From Variovorax sp. JS1663 (GTDB lineage: Bacteria > Pseudomonadota > Gammaproteobacteria > Burkholderiales > Burkholderiaceae_C): a DNA stretch of 64,000 nt. The DNA is taken from positions 1 through 64,000 of the forward strand of contig NZ_LYMK01000031.1 of NCBI RefSeq assembly GCF_002157355.1, read 5' to 3'. This document shows, piece after piece, positions 29,626 to 38,858 of the stretch (within the stretch, counting starts at the first letter, position 1; every line of letters begins with the position of its first letter). Both the position numbers and the translations under genes were made by a program. Under the pieces are notes generated by a model. That model was not told the DNA's origin. It made no database searches and saw only the letters and a program-made list of their open reading frames with translations.

Positions 29626-30164
29626 GATTTTTGCTCGTCCTTGGCGAGCGGTTCGAAGCGTTCGTTGAATTCGGCGGGAGGACGCACCCAGAGCGCGCCG
29701 TCCTGGCCGCGGTAGAGCACCAGGGTGGCCATGTCGGTGACGGGGGTCGAGCTTTGAAGCCGCGCTTCCCCGATGCGCTCGTAGATTCCGCCGGTCGTCT
29801 TGTGTCGGCACCGAACGCCAGGAGCAGGCGCGCGATCGCTCAGGGCGTCGATCTCGGCGACGTGGTCCCAGTAAATGCCCTCCAACCGATCGATCAGCGA
29901 GAGCGTCGGGTCGTCCGCGGTGACGTCCAGCAGCTCGCGCAGCTTCGGCTCGTCCCAGTGCTCTCCGTAGTCGCCCGTGTCGCCGATGGGGTGCGATCCG
30001 ATGACGTCGCCAATGTTCTCGGCGCCGTGCTGCAGCAGGATGGCGAGCGCCTCGGTGCGGCCGGCGCGGCGCAGATCCTTGGAGGCCTCGCGCGCCAGCT
30101 GGAGGGCGAGGCGCAGATCGGCGAGCTGCTTTTCGAGGGCGGCCTCGCGGGTGGTGGTGGTCAT
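29622..30164 (-). CDS. Hypothetical protein in the tmk block
   Basis: A 180-residue protein of no recognised family. It begins with a charged helix (TREAALEKQLADLRLALQLA, likely coiled coil). A DUF551-like end (VTDMATLVLYRGQDGALWVR, then PPAEFNERFE) is suggestive only. It overlaps the neighbouring genes by 4 bp on each side. Confidence 0.6.
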   Translation of the reverse strand: MTTTTREAALEKQLADLRLALQLAREASKDLRRAGRTEALAILLQHGAENIGDVIGSHPIGDTGDYGEHWDEPKLRELLDVTADDPTLSLIDRLEGIYWDHVAEIDALSDRAPAPGVRCRHKTTGGIYERIGEARLQSSTPVTDMATLVLYRGQDGALWVRPPAEFNERFEPLAKDEQKS

Positions 30165-30847
30165 GTCTGTTCTCCAATCAGGGCGGCACGTTCCTTCTCG
30201 ACACCTGGGCCGGTGCGCTCGTAGCCCTCGATCCTGATTCGGTGGCGCACGGCGCGACCGTCGGCGGTCCACCCGTTGAAGCTCCATCCGCTCTTGCTCT
30301 GGATCATGTTCGCTCGGCAGAGCGCGGCGTGCAGGGCGCGCGCCGGCCCCTCAAAGTCATCGAACGGCAGGCCGTTGAAGGTCCCTGTCGACGGATCTGT
30401 TGCGGCGGGGGCGGCTCGCAGCGCAGCCTCGGCCCGGATACGGGCGGGGCCTCTCGGTGCCCCCATGGCGTCGTAGACATCGACCAGGAGGTCTAGCGCC
30501 TCCCGCGTGGTGTCCACCGCAGGGGCGGAGGCCAGTCGGGTTTCGTACGACAGGCAGCACCAGCCCGGCGCCAGGCCGTAGCCGGCCAGCACGTGGCTGA
30601 CGACCCTCATCTGCGTGCGGCCCGTGTAGACCAGCGGCGCGCCGGCGCGCATCTCCTCGCCGGTGTGCTCGGTCTCCAGCAGGTAGAGCGAGTCGCCGAC
30701 CTTGAAGTCACGGTCATTGAAGCGGATCTCGAACGTCTTGAGGCCGTCCCAGGTGGCCTGGAAGACCTCGGGGTCCGTCTTCAACTCATGGGTGCGTCCG
30801 GCGGGCGCGGCTTGAGCGGGAAAGGCCGCGTGTGGGATCGAATTCAT
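30161..30847 (-). CDS. DUF3850 (ASCH/PUA-like) protein
   Basis: A 228-residue protein. Residues about 18-85 ([40 protein letters not shown], then a [11 protein letters not shown] strand) match the DUF3850/ASCH-type RNA-binding-like fold common on phages and plasmids. The C-terminal half is not recognised. The ATG overlaps the stop of the thymidylate kinase gene by 4 bp. Confidence 0.7.
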   Translation of the reverse strand: MNSIPHAAFPAQAAPAGRTHELKTDPEVFQATWDGLKTFEIRFNDRDFKVGDSLYLLETEHTGEEMRAGAPLVYTGRTQMRVVSHVLAGYGLAPGWCCLSYETRLASAPAVDTTREALDLLVDVYDAMGAPRGPARIRAEAALRAAPAATDPSTGTFNGLPFDDFEGPARALHAALCRANMIQSKSGWSFNGWTADGRAVRHRIRIEGYERTGPGVEKERAALIGEQT

Positions 30848-32409
30848 CGAGATGTCTCCGGTGCTGTTGCGAGGCGCGGGGCGTCGAGGTCTGCCTCGAC
30901 CATGGCAGCCACTGCGCGCACGGCTGCGTCGATGGCCTCCTGATCGGTATCGAAGCGGCAGCGCGCCAGGAAGGCGTCGTCGCGCCCGCTGGGCATCGGC
31001 TCCCACTCCCACTCGCCAGTTCGGTTCAGGCAATCGCCGTGGAGGCGCACGGCCCACTTCGCAGCCCCCACGAGCTGAACCGCGCGCTCGATCCTGACGT
31101 GGTCCCGTGGCGACAGGTCGAGGGCGTAGGCGCTGACCATTGCTCTCGTTGGGCAGGCGCTTGCGGCAGCGTCGGGGTCCTGGTCGAGCCCGGATTCGTC
31201 CGACGCCGGTTCCTGCGCAGCGACCTTCGCGCGCTCAGCGAGGGCGCGGACGCTCTCCACGATGTCGTGGATCTCGAACTTGTGCCTCGGGCCCAGCAGG
31301 ATCGTGACGATATTGCGCATGCCCCATTCCCAGCGGTCCTTGCGGACAACCTTGCCGTCCTCGCGGCGCTCATAGTCCTGCGGGTGCGCGTAGATGCGCG
31401 GCTCTGCTTGTTTCTCGGCCTCGGTGAATGAAGTGCCCTTCGTGCTGTCCGCGAGCGTGAGCGGCACGCCGGCCTCGACCCAGCCGAGGATCTCCTGGCA
31501 CAGGCGCGCCTTGGCGCGTGCCTCTGCGGCCTGCACCTGTAATCCTTGCGGGCCGAGCACGTTCGCCGAACGCACGTTGTCTGCCTGAAGCTCGGCAAGA
31601 CGGGCCTGGATGGATTGCGCCGACTGCGAGCTGCCCCGTGACGCCAGTCCCTCGGCGCTCGCCGTTCGGGGGCCGGCAGCGGCCTCTGCCGGGCTGGAAG
31701 CGATCGGTGCCTGCTCGGGAGGGGCGGCGGCGTCCAGCAGCCCGCGCGCCAACAGGTTCGCCCGAACGTCCGCCCAGACCTGTTCCCTTGAGAGAGAGGC
31801 GTTGATCAGGACGAATCGTTTCGAATCGCCGTGTACTCGCTCCAAGTATCCGTTGTTGACGGCATGAAAGAAGTCGACCGGCTGGCTCTCGAACTTGTCC
31901 GGCGCGCGCGCACCGGCAAGACGTTGGGCCGCGATCGCGGGATCGAGGTAGAAGAGCAGCGTCAAATCCGGCTGCAGAAGCGCACCGCCGGCGTCCGGAC
32001 CGGGCGCCCGACCGGCAGCGGCGAGCATGTCACGGCTTTGGACCATGGCTTCGAGCGTGCTCAGGGTCGCCAGGTCAAAGCCCCGGCCGCCGCCCTGGTA
32101 GGCGAACGTGCTGTCGGTGAACCGGTCGCAGATCACCACCTTCCCGGCGGCCAGCGCTGGCGCGATCTGGGTCTGGATGTGGTCGCGCCGCGCCGCGAAG
32201 CACAGCAGCGCCTCGGTCAGCGGATCCATGGAATCGCTCAGGATCATGGTGCGCAGCTGCTCGGCCAGCGGCGTGCCGCCCGGCTCGCGGGTGACCACCA
32301 CGCTGCGCCCCGAGTCCTCGAGGAACTTCCGCAGAGCCTCGATGTGGCCGCTCTTGCCCGCGCCGTCGACGCCCTCCAGGGAAAGGAAGAGGCCTCGCTC
32401 GCCGCTCAT
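30844..32409 (-). CDS. tmk: Thymidylate kinase with a long C-terminal extension
   Basis: A 521-residue protein. Residues 1-215 are a thymidylate kinase, which phosphorylates dTMP: P-loop [20 protein letters not shown], the dTMP-site [13 protein letters not shown] and [16 protein letters not shown]. After a Pro/Ala linker, residues about 250-521 form a second region of no recognised family (for example [20 protein letters not shown]). Ordinary Tmk is about 210 residues. ATG 32409 lies 8 bp after the upstream stop; GTG 32430 is an alternative start. With thyA it suggests self-sufficient dTTP synthesis for replication. Confidence 0.85.
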   Translation of the reverse strand: MSGERGLFLSLEGVDGAGKSGHIEALRKFLEDSGRSVVVTREPGGTPLAEQLRTMILSDSMDPLTEALLCFAARRDHIQTQIAPALAAGKVVICDRFTDSTFAYQGGGRGFDLATLSTLEAMVQSRDMLAAAGRAPGPDAGGALLQPDLTLLFYLDPAIAAQRLAGARAPDKFESQPVDFFHAVNNGYLERVHGDSKRFVLINASLSREQVWADVRANLLARGLLDAAAPPEQAPIASSPAEAAAGPRTASAEGLASRGSSQSAQSIQARLAELQADNVRSANVLGPQGLQVQAAEARAKARLCQEILGWVEAGVPLTLADSTKGTSFTEAEKQAEPRIYAHPQDYERREDGKVVRKDRWEWGMRNIVTILLGPRHKFEIHDIVESVRALAERAKVAAQEPASDESGLDQDPDAAASACPTRAMVSAYALDLSPRDHVRIERAVQLVGAAKWAVRLHGDCLNRTGEWEWEPMPSGRDDAFLARCRFDTDQEAIDAAVRAVAAMVEADLDAPRLATAPETSR

Positions 32410-32417
32410 CTCGGCGA

Positions 32418-32765
32418 TCACGGCGCGCACCTCTCGCCCTGCGCCTCCTCCGCCTCCGCCATGGCCAGCGCCGTCTCCCGCTCGATGGTCTTCTTCGTGA
32501 CCAGGCGCATCAGGGCGGGCGCGCCAGCTGCGCGGTGGATCTTGTGGAACGGGTTGCCGTCATCCCACTGGATGCCCAGGAACGCCAGGCCCACGCACTT
32601 CACGTCGGCAGCCAGCGCGTCTGCGTCGGCGGTGTCGGCGGCGCGAAGGAACTCGGCGCAAAGTACCTGAAAGGCCTCATATGAGCCCGCAATCGTGGGC
32701 GCGAGGGCTGACGACCCATGGAGGGCAGATTCACGGGTGTGTGGCGTCGGAGCGGCAAAGTTCAT
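32418..32765 (-). CDS. Hypothetical protein, first gene of the tmk block
   Basis: A 115-residue helical protein ([37 protein letters not shown]), no recognised family. It starts at ATG 32765, 50 bp from the divergent ATP-grasp-like gene, and ends 8 bp before the tmk start. It likely heads the six-gene operon. Confidence 0.6.
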   Translation of the reverse strand: MNFAAPTPHTRESALHGSSALAPTIAGSYEAFQVLCAEFLRAADTADADALAADVKCVGLAFLGIQWDDGNPFHKIHRAAGAPALMRLVTKKTIERETALAMAEAEEAQGERCAP

Positions 32766-32815
32766 GCGGAGGATCGAAAGTTTGAGGCGATACGCGGCAA
32801 CGCGTTCTATTATCC

Positions 32816-33880
32816 GTGTCAATCTTCTCCTACGAACCAATGATTGCGCAAGGCAATATAGTGAATACCGTCCAACGCTTCGTTCCAGGCGCGCGCCAGG
32901 CAGCAGCCCCGGCCGCTGCAAGCACCCCCGCGATGCTGGTGCTGCAGGCGGAAACGTCCGCCGAAGTGCGCACCGCACTGCTGGTGGCCACCATGCGGGG
33001 GATGCCCGTTCGCCGGGTGTCCCTGAAGGAACTCCAGTCCAGCCTCGATGCCCGCGCGAGCCTGGCCGCGTACCTGGGCGAGATCCTGCCGGTGGGCACC
33101 GTGGAGTTCGTGCGCGCAGTGATGGGGATTCGGGGTGTCCCGGAGCCGGAGGGCATGGGCTACGGCCCGGTCGGAGACTTCCTGCGCCGCGAAATCCGCG
33201 AGGGCGTGCTCTATGAGCTGAAGGCGGCTGAAGGGCCGGTCTTCGTGAAGCCCGTGGCAACCAAGAGCTTTTCCGGCTTCGTCTACGATCCGCGCCCGGG
33301 CGCCAAGCACACCGAATACCAGCTCGAGCAGCTCAAGGCGATCGCGTCGCTCAAGACCGCCACCCGCGTTTGGCTGTCCGAGGTGGTCGAGTTCGCCTGC
33401 GAGTGGCGCTACTACGTGGACGCAACGGGCCACATCCTGGCCAAGGCACGCTACGACGCTGACGGCGACGACGACGCGCCCGAGCCCACCACCGAGGTCG
33501 TGCAAAGCGCGATCGACAGCACGGTGACCTACCTTGAAGCCCGGGGCAACGCCCATCCCTTTGCGATCGACGTGGGCGTGCTCACGAACGGGCGCACCGC
33601 CGTCGTGGAGCTATCGGACGCGTGGGCTCTTGGCCTCTACGCCCACGCCCGCACGCCGGCCGGCACGGACTGGAAGGCCGATGACTACGTCGACTTCCTG
33701 CTGCAGCGCTGGCGCTCGATCGTCGCGTACGGGCAGCTGCGCGCGGCCCGGGAGGCTGCCGATCGTCTGGCCAGGGCCGAGAAGGTCGAGCCCCCGCCGC
33801 CGAAGGTTCCTGCGCCTCGTGGCCGCCCCCGGAAGGTCCCGCTCCCGGCAATCACGCAAGTAGCAGCAGCAGGGGTCTGA
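32816..33880 (+). CDS. ATP-grasp-like protein, DUF4343 family
   Basis: A 354-residue protein. The middle and C-terminal parts carry the DUF4343 (ATP-grasp) pattern: FVKPVATKSFSGFVYD near residue 142, EFACEWRYYVDATGHIL near residue 195, and AIDVGVLTNGRTAVVELSDA near residue 250, where Asp and Glu would bind Mg-ATP. The C-terminus is Pro-rich and basic. The start is probably GTG 32816; ATG 32840 is an alternative and neither has a strong ribosome site. The substrate is unknown. It is divergent from the tmk block. Confidence 0.65.
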   Translation: MSIFSYEPMIAQGNIVNTVQRFVPGARQAAAPAAASTPAMLVLQAETSAEVRTALLVATMRGMPVRRVSLKELQSSLDARASLAAYLGEILPVGTVEFVRAVMGIRGVPEPEGMGYGPVGDFLRREIREGVLYELKAAEGPVFVKPVATKSFSGFVYDPRPGAKHTEYQLEQLKAIASLKTATRVWLSEVVEFACEWRYYVDATGHILAKARYDADGDDDAPEPTTEVVQSAIDSTVTYLEARGNAHPFAIDVGVLTNGRTAVVELSDAWALGLYAHARTPAGTDWKADDYVDFLLQRWRSIVAYGQLRAAREAADRLARAEKVEPPPPKVPAPRGRPRKVPLPAITQVAAAGV

Positions 33881-33906
33881 AAAATCTCACCGGAGTCAGG
33901 TTTTCT

Positions 33907-34819
33907 GCGGTATATCATGAGAAGTACGCTCAGTGCACGCGCTCCTCGTCCCGGCAACCCCCGTCGACCCTCTCTCCCACCGGAACCCGGCTCCCGCAAG
34001 GCCTCGGTTCCGCGCCGCGCCGGCACAAGTTCCCCAAGGCACCTGATCCCCGCCGGCTCGATCCTGCTGGGGTCGATCCCCTTCGAGCACATCCCTCGCG
34101 CAGCATGCCCCCTGTCGATCTGTCCGGCCTGAGCGATGCCGACTTGGTCGCCGAGCTGGAGCGGCGGCGGTTTCAGCGCGAGCGGCCGCCCAGGCTGCGC
34201 CACGTCTACACGTGCACCAGGTGCTCGAACGTGTCCCGAGCCGGCACCTCGCCCGTCACGATCTACGCGCGCTCGGCTCGGCCTGGTGCCGAAGCTGCAA
34301 CGCGAGAACAACCGTCTCGACCGGGCCCTGGGAGAACCTTGTTCGGTAGGGAAATGCTCGATCGGAGGTGTTCCATCGGAACAGCGCCCCATCTGTGTCG
34401 AGCCCCATCCGAACCTTCTCGATCGGGACATGGATCCAATCGCCTGGCTAAAGCGGGCTGCACCATCAGCACCCGCCCCAACCGGAAAAGGCCCGCTGCG
34501 CAAGGTGTCCGCCAAGTGTGGCTTTGGTCTGGAACGGTCACGACCGGTGCCATCTCCGTAGGGACGCATGGGCGAAACGGGCGCGTTCGCCGCGCAAGGT
34601 GTCCGCCAAGTGTGGCGCTCTGCCGGAACCGCCCGCCTCGCACCGCTCCCCTCCCTCCGGCTGCGTGGAGATCGCTCGGCCTGGTTCGATTCCCCATCGA
34701 GCCGGATTCGGTCAGGACATGGTGGCGTGCGGGAAGGTCCCGCGGGGGGCTTGTTCGTGCGGGGATCTGCACCGGTGGGGGCATATGGGGCGGCAGGACG
34801 CATACTCATGATATACCGC
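33907..34819. repeat. 15-bp inverted repeat flanking about 880 bp
   Basis: GCGGTATATCATGAG at 33907-33921 recurs as its exact complement at 34805-34819. Both copies point inward, and an ATG lies near the inner end of each. They could be paired promoters or operators (TATCAT resembles a -10 box), or the ends of an unknown element. No target duplication was seen outside. Confidence 0.5.
34105..34300 (+). pseudogene. Possible fragment of a small zinc-finger protein
   Basis: From ATG 34105 the frame encodes DLSGLSDADLVAELERRRFQ and a two-cysteine segment (HVYTCTRCSNVSRAGTSPVT), then loses protein-like character. The neighbouring frame continues as LVPKLQRENNRLDRALGE, so a frameshift near 34,275 may have broken a small gene. 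This is weak evidence from composition and a two-cysteine motif alone. Confidence 0.3.
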
Positions 34820-35520
34820 GCGCGGCGCGTGCTCTGGGGTGGGGGTCGGGGGGCGCGGCGGCGGCGCCGTTCTGCGCTGAGAACCCCGGGAATAGAGATG
34901 GGCGAAGGGGCTGCACCTAAAAACCCGCGACACCAAAGCACATTCTTTCTCCGCGCAGGATTTCGAAAGTTCGTCGGAAACAGGAAGGGCGCCGGCTGGA
35001 CCAGGGGACCAGGCGCACAGGCACGGTGAGCACCCCCTGGCGGTGGCGGTATCATCCGCTTCTGTCGGCTCGGCTGGCCGCCATGGCGGATCCGCTCGGG
35101 GCGTTGGCAATCGGGCTCGAAAAGGGCCGCAGTCGGCGCGCCAACGAGCACCGCCTCGCAACCTATGCCGGCCCGACCAGCGCCGCGAAGGACACGCGTC
35201 AAGCGCGGCCGGGTCGTCAAGCGCCACCTCGGCGAGATCGATTTCACCGAACTGAACAGGTAGATCGAAACCCTGCTGGGAAGGGTAGATCCTCTGGGAG
35301 GACGTTGAGGCAGGCCAAGCGCCCAAGCATCGGATATGAACTAAGCCTCCCGCGATCCGCGCAATCCGCCGCCCGCGGACAAGTGTGAAGCTGCACGAGG
35401 CGCCGTCGCGAAGATTGAAACCGATGGCACTTTCCACCGCGTGTTCGTTCAAAGCAGTAGTCGTGCGCTGACGGCAAGCGGTTTTAAAGATTCTCGTCGG
35501 CCTTCGGAACGAGCCGCTAA

Positions 35521-35898
35521 ATGATTCTGCAAGCCGCTTTCGCCTCAGTCTTGCTTCTGCTCAGCGCCGGGACGTTCGCATCGTGCGTGGCTGACGACCA
35601 TCCGAAAGGACCTATCGAAGGTGGTGTGGTGATTGAAACCGAGGACGCGGATTACGAACTTGTCGCCAGCCCGGACAGCCTCCGTCTCTACATTCGCGGG
35701 CATGGGACACGGATTGACCTTTTAGAACTCGATGCGAAGATTGCGCTGGGCACAGGCAAGTCGAAGCAAGTGGTGGCCCTTCACCCCGTTTTCGACAGGC
35801 TGGAAGCGACGGGCACTTTCCAGATCAGCGCCCGCACCAAGGCCGTCGTCACAAGGCCCTCCAAGCCAGCGACCACGGTGCGGTTCACGCTGAAGTGA
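35521..35898 (+). CDS. Exported protein, paralogue of the one at 46647
   Basis: A 125-residue protein with a signal peptide (MILQAAFASVLLLLSAGTFA). The mature part (PIEGGVVIETEDADYELVAS, then PSKPATTVRFTLK) aligns with the product of 46647-47027 (LHGGIVTVVKDVSYELVVT, QATQSVRFTMK). Such proteins occur in metal-resistance clusters of Burkholderiales and are probably periplasmic. The function is unknown. Confidence 0.7.
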   Translation: MILQAAFASVLLLLSAGTFASCVADDHPKGPIEGGVVIETEDADYELVASPDSLRLYIRGHGTRIDLLELDAKIALGTGKSKQVVALHPVFDRLEATGTFQISARTKAVVTRPSKPATTVRFTLK

Positions 35899-35943
35899 GG
35901 GGCCCGGGTTGATTCGAACCCGAAGTTTGTAAGGGGATCAGGC

Positions 35944-36590
35944 ATGAACGTGTCGACCACCATCGCTGCACCGACCGGACGCGGTGACGATCCCGGCATG
36001 ATCCCATCGACCAGCTTGCCCCGTCCGGGCGCTGTCGCCACGACAGGATTGTGGTTTTTCATGGGCGTCGCGACGATGCTCTTCGCACGTGAGCCTGGCG
36101 TACGTTTTTCGCCCGGACGGGGTCGAGGGCTACCCGCTCGCGCTGCCGTGGCTGCTTTGGCTCAGTACGGGACTACTTGCGATCGGCAGCATCGCGCTAC
36201 AGCGAGCCGGAGGCGCGGCGCGCCTGGCTCCCCAATCCAAGGCGCTCGGATTGTGGCTCCTGGGGGGCGCAAGCACGTTTGCTTTCCTCGGCGTCCAATT
36301 GTGGGCGAGGTCAGAAATGCAGGCTGCCCGCGTCCTGCTGGCCGGCAATCCTGCCTACTTCTACTTGCTGACGGCGATGCACAGCCTTCACGTTGCAGGT
36401 GGCATCGTCGCCGTGGTGCTGACCATGCGAACAGGCTGGTCGGATACCGATCAGGTCCGCGTCGCCTGGCGAATCAGCCTGTGCGCTCGCTATTGGCATT
36501 TCCTTAGTCGTCTGGGTGGCGCTGTTCGCCATGATGGCCCTCCTGACACCCGAGGCGGTCCGCATCATCTGCGGCACGCTCAAGCCTTGA
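35944..36590 (+). pseudogene. Cytochrome c oxidase subunit III-like gene with frameshifts
   Basis: Three frames join into one heme-copper oxidase subunit III-like membrane protein. Frame one begins at ATG 35944 and contains GLWFFMGVATMLFA. Frame two (from about 36089) carries LSTGLLAIGSIALQRAGG and the MHSLHVAGGIVAVVL helix. Frame three ends VVWVALFAMMALLTPEAVRI before a stop at 36590. One extra base near 36088 and another near 36503 would account for the shifts. Either the gene is decayed or the assembly has errors. Confidence 0.65.
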
Positions 36591-36942
36591 TGCGAGCACG
36601 GGTTGTCCGCCTACCTCAAGCTTTGCCGTTGGACGCTGCTCTTGCTCGTGGCGATGGCATCTGCGTGCTCGCCGGCGCCGCAGCCGTTCAACTCCGTCGA
36701 GCTCCGGCGCCGAATACGCCAGCAAGCTGGAACTTCCAGATGCTGATGGCCGTTTGCGCACTCTGTCGGACTTCAAGGGCAAGGTGACGGTCGTGTTCTT
36801 CGGCTCCACAATGCCGGGGCGGATGCAGCCTGTCTCACCGTTGACGGCAGCTTGTCCGGGTCGTCGACCGTACCTTTCGGGCGACCAGCGACATCGCCGT
36901 GGTTCAATCGGCCGTGCAGCCGTCCTCCTCGCAATCGCATCG
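36591..36942 (+). pseudogene. SCO1/SenC-like fragment
   Basis: One frame gives a lipoprotein-like start (LLLLVAMASACSPAPQPFNS); a neighbouring frame continues EYASKLELPDADGRLRTLSD and FKGKVTVVFFG, the SCO1 core before its CxxxC motif. The CxxxC is missing (the sequence reads FFGSTMPGRMQP), so the gene is broken both by frameshift and loss of the copper site. SCO proteins deliver copper to oxidase, which fits its place after the cox III remnant. Confidence 0.6.
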
Positions 36943-37431
36943 ATGAACGAAGAAACTCCGCCCTCCGCGCGTCCGGAGCTCGTCCGGACGCCGCAAGTCA
37001 CGGTTGCGCCCGTGAGCCGTGCGCGGTGGATGGCGCTGTTCTCAGCTTGGCTGATCGCGTTGGTGTCGACGCTGGGAGCGTTGTTTCTGGGCGAAGTCAT
37101 GGGGCGTACACCCTGCGTGCTGTGCTGGTATCAGCGAATCGCCATGTTCCCGTTGGTCGTCATATTGGCAATGGGTCTGTTGCCGGTGGATCTGCGCAGC
37201 GTTCGCTACGCAATGCCACTGGCAATGGGCGGATGGACCGTCGCGCTCCACCATTGCCTGCTGTACTGGGGCGTGGTGCCGAAAGGGCTGGTTCCCTGCG
37301 GCCAGGGTGCCTCTTGCACAGATGCGCAACTGGCCTTGGCCGGCTTCTTGTCGATTCCACTGCTGTCGCTCATGGCGTTCACATTCATCGTGGCGCTGTT
37401 GGTTGTTGCCCGGAAGGAGGTACAGAAATGA
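36943..37431 (+). CDS. dsbB: Disulphide bond formation protein, DsbB/BdbC type
   Basis: A 162-residue inner-membrane protein with four hydrophobic segments. It has the quinone-linked active motif PCVLCWYQRIAMFPLV and a second cysteine pair in VPCGQGASC, as in DsbB. It reoxidises a DsbA-like partner. The start ATG 36943 fits the family length. Its stop overlaps the ATG of the downstream DsbA-like gene (ATGA), so the two are made together. Confidence 0.88.
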   Translation: MNEETPPSARPELVRTPQVTVAPVSRARWMALFSAWLIALVSTLGALFLGEVMGRTPCVLCWYQRIAMFPLVVILAMGLLPVDLRSVRYAMPLAMGGWTVALHHCLLYWGVVPKGLVPCGQGASCTDAQLALAGFLSIPLLSLMAFTFIVALLVVARKEVQK

Positions 37432-38084
37432 AAAGAAGTCTGTTGGTGGTTGCTGCGGGAATGCTGGCCGTGGCTTTGTTTGTCCTCGGCGCCTTCTTCT
37501 ATGCCGGCAAGAAAGACGAGCGGGCTGTCAACCTCGCTCAGATCAATCGCGATGCATTGGTCCGGCCTCATTCGCCCATCTACGGCAATCCGAACGCCAA
37601 GGTAACCATCGTCGAGTTCCTCGATCCGGCCTGCGAGACTTGCCGTGCGTTCTACCCCTTCGTGAAAGGCATGATTAACGCAAGTTTTGGGCAGGTGAAT
37701 CTGGCGGTTCGATATGCGCCCTTGCACCATGGTTCTGATGAAGCCGTCAAGATCCTCGAGGCCGCCCGGATGCAGAACTTGTATTGGCCGGTGATTGAGG
37801 CGATGTTCGCCGCTCAACCGATCTGGGCTTCCCACGAAGCCCCTCGGCCGGCGTTGATCTGGGAAAACATCAAGGGCACAGGCCTCGACATCGCGAAGGC
37901 AAAAGCGGATCTGGACGATCCACGCATCGCCAAGATCCTGCTGCAGGACGTCGCCGATGTCGAGACGCTCCGCCTGACTAAGACACCCGGTTTCTTCGTC
38001 AATGGAAAGCCGCTTGTCGACTTCGGCTCGAGCCAGCTCAAGGCGCTGGTCGATCAAGAGGTGCGAGCTGCGTATGGCAAGTAG
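37428..38084 (+). CDS. DsbA-like thiol oxidoreductase
   Basis: A 218-residue protein with an N-terminal hydrophobic signal/anchor (LLVVAAGMLAVALFVLGAFF) and a thioredoxin fold. The active motif is CETC in EFLDPACETCRAFYPFV; the cis-Pro side is TKTPGFFVNGKPL. GGAGG precedes the ATG. It is coupled to the DsbB-like gene and probably acts with it in the periplasm on cysteine-rich metal-handling proteins. Confidence 0.85.
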   Translation: MKRSLLVVAAGMLAVALFVLGAFFYAGKKDERAVNLAQINRDALVRPHSPIYGNPNAKVTIVEFLDPACETCRAFYPFVKGMINASFGQVNLAVRYAPLHHGSDEAVKILEAARMQNLYWPVIEAMFAAQPIWASHEAPRPALIWENIKGTGLDIAKAKADLDDPRIAKILLQDVADVETLRLTKTPGFFVNGKPLVDFGSSQLKALVDQEVRAAYGK

Positions 38085-38385
38085 ATGCCTTCGTCACAAG
38101 GTAGCGGATACGAATTTCCACCGGCTTGCCGATCCTCGGTCATTTCCGTTTAGATCCAAGAAAATTTGAAGGTCCGGCGGCACGGGCATGGGCCGGAATG
38201 CGCTTGCGCGCGCAGGCCCCGGGTTTCCCAGGGGAGGCGCCCGGTAAGGTGGCCCAGAGGTGCACCAAAACCAGCCGAAACACCTGGCCCATCACCTCGC
38301 GGAAGTTGCGCTGTGCCATGCCGACCCACAGCATCCAGGCGTGCACTTGCCAATGGCGCTTGAAATTGCGTTGCCCCAGGCTATC
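38085..38385. other. Intergenic remnant, no supported gene
   Basis: On the minus strand a 68-residue frame (NFREVMGQVFRLVLVHLWAT) has an amphipathic helix-like part but no clear start, family or ribosome site. It may be the scar of a deletion next to the decayed eptA copy. Confidence 0.35.
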
Positions 38386-38830
38386 TTAGGAAACCGTACA
38401 CCGCGTTGACAGAGTACTTGGCACCAGCTGAAACCTCAACTGACGATGGTTGCGAAAGGTGGGGGCGAAGGTGCCATAGAACGGGAAGCCGACCACGCCG
38501 GTCAGCAGCACGGCGCCCACGGCGAAGCCCGCGTCTGAAACATGGTTTGGTTCCCCGGACTTCGACGAACCCCGATGTACCACAGCAGGCCGGCCGGCAG
38601 GACTCCGCGTATCGCAAGATCCACGATGCAGAGCGCCCGCAACACGTTCCAAATGCGCCGACAAGCACGAGGCCCAGTGACAGTGCGACCACCCCCATGA
38701 AGAGTGAGGTAGTCTCCTGGGCCGCGAGGAAGGTCTAGAACGACCAGTTGTCGATCGCAACGATCCAGCTCGCCGCGGCGATCGCGATTCCCAAGTGGCG
38801 GAAATCCCCCGATTGCGCAAAGAACTCGCT
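38386..38830 (-). pseudogene. Decayed phosphoethanolamine transferase (eptA-like), membrane part only
   Basis: Minus-strand pieces in several frames match the N-terminal membrane domain of the intact EptA-like protein at 47774: WIVAIDNWSF with WLVLIDNVSF; DLAIRGVLPAGLLWYIGVRR with DVALRGLLPAALLWWVGIRR; and APTFRNHRQLRFQLVP with ATTFRNHRELRFQLVP. It stops at VYGFLR, just before the soluble catalytic domain, which is absent. At least three frameshifts are present. Confidence 0.8.
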
Positions 38831-38858
38831 GCGACGCCTTGCGCAATCGGGGTTGCAG

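Larger units (their letters stand above)
33881..35520. other. Long non-coding region with inverted and direct repeats
   Basis: No intact gene is supported in these 1,640 bp; the open frames are Arg/Pro/Gly-rich with no recognisable motif. Structure present: a 15-bp inverted repeat (GCGGTATATCATGAG at 33907-33921 and its complement at 34805-34819), and a 25-bp direct repeat (34498-34522 and 34592-34616). Near 35,220-35,264 a short frame ending VVKRHLGEIDFTELNR then a stop looks like the C-terminus of a lost gene. Confidence 0.5.

Noticed and set aside
33685-35247. 520-residue minus-strand open frame in the non-coding region
   Set aside because: Arg/Pro/Gly-rich, no motifs or ribosome site; lack of stops is explained by high GC.
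35899-35925. tRNA T-arm-like sequence (complement contains GGGTTCGAATCAACCC)
   Set aside because: The stem pairing does not fit a normal T-arm with a 7-nt loop, and no acceptor, D-arm or anticodon arm can be folded around it.
38140-38346. 68-residue minus-strand frame as a gene
   Set aside because: No ribosome site, no family, and it lies between decayed sequences.
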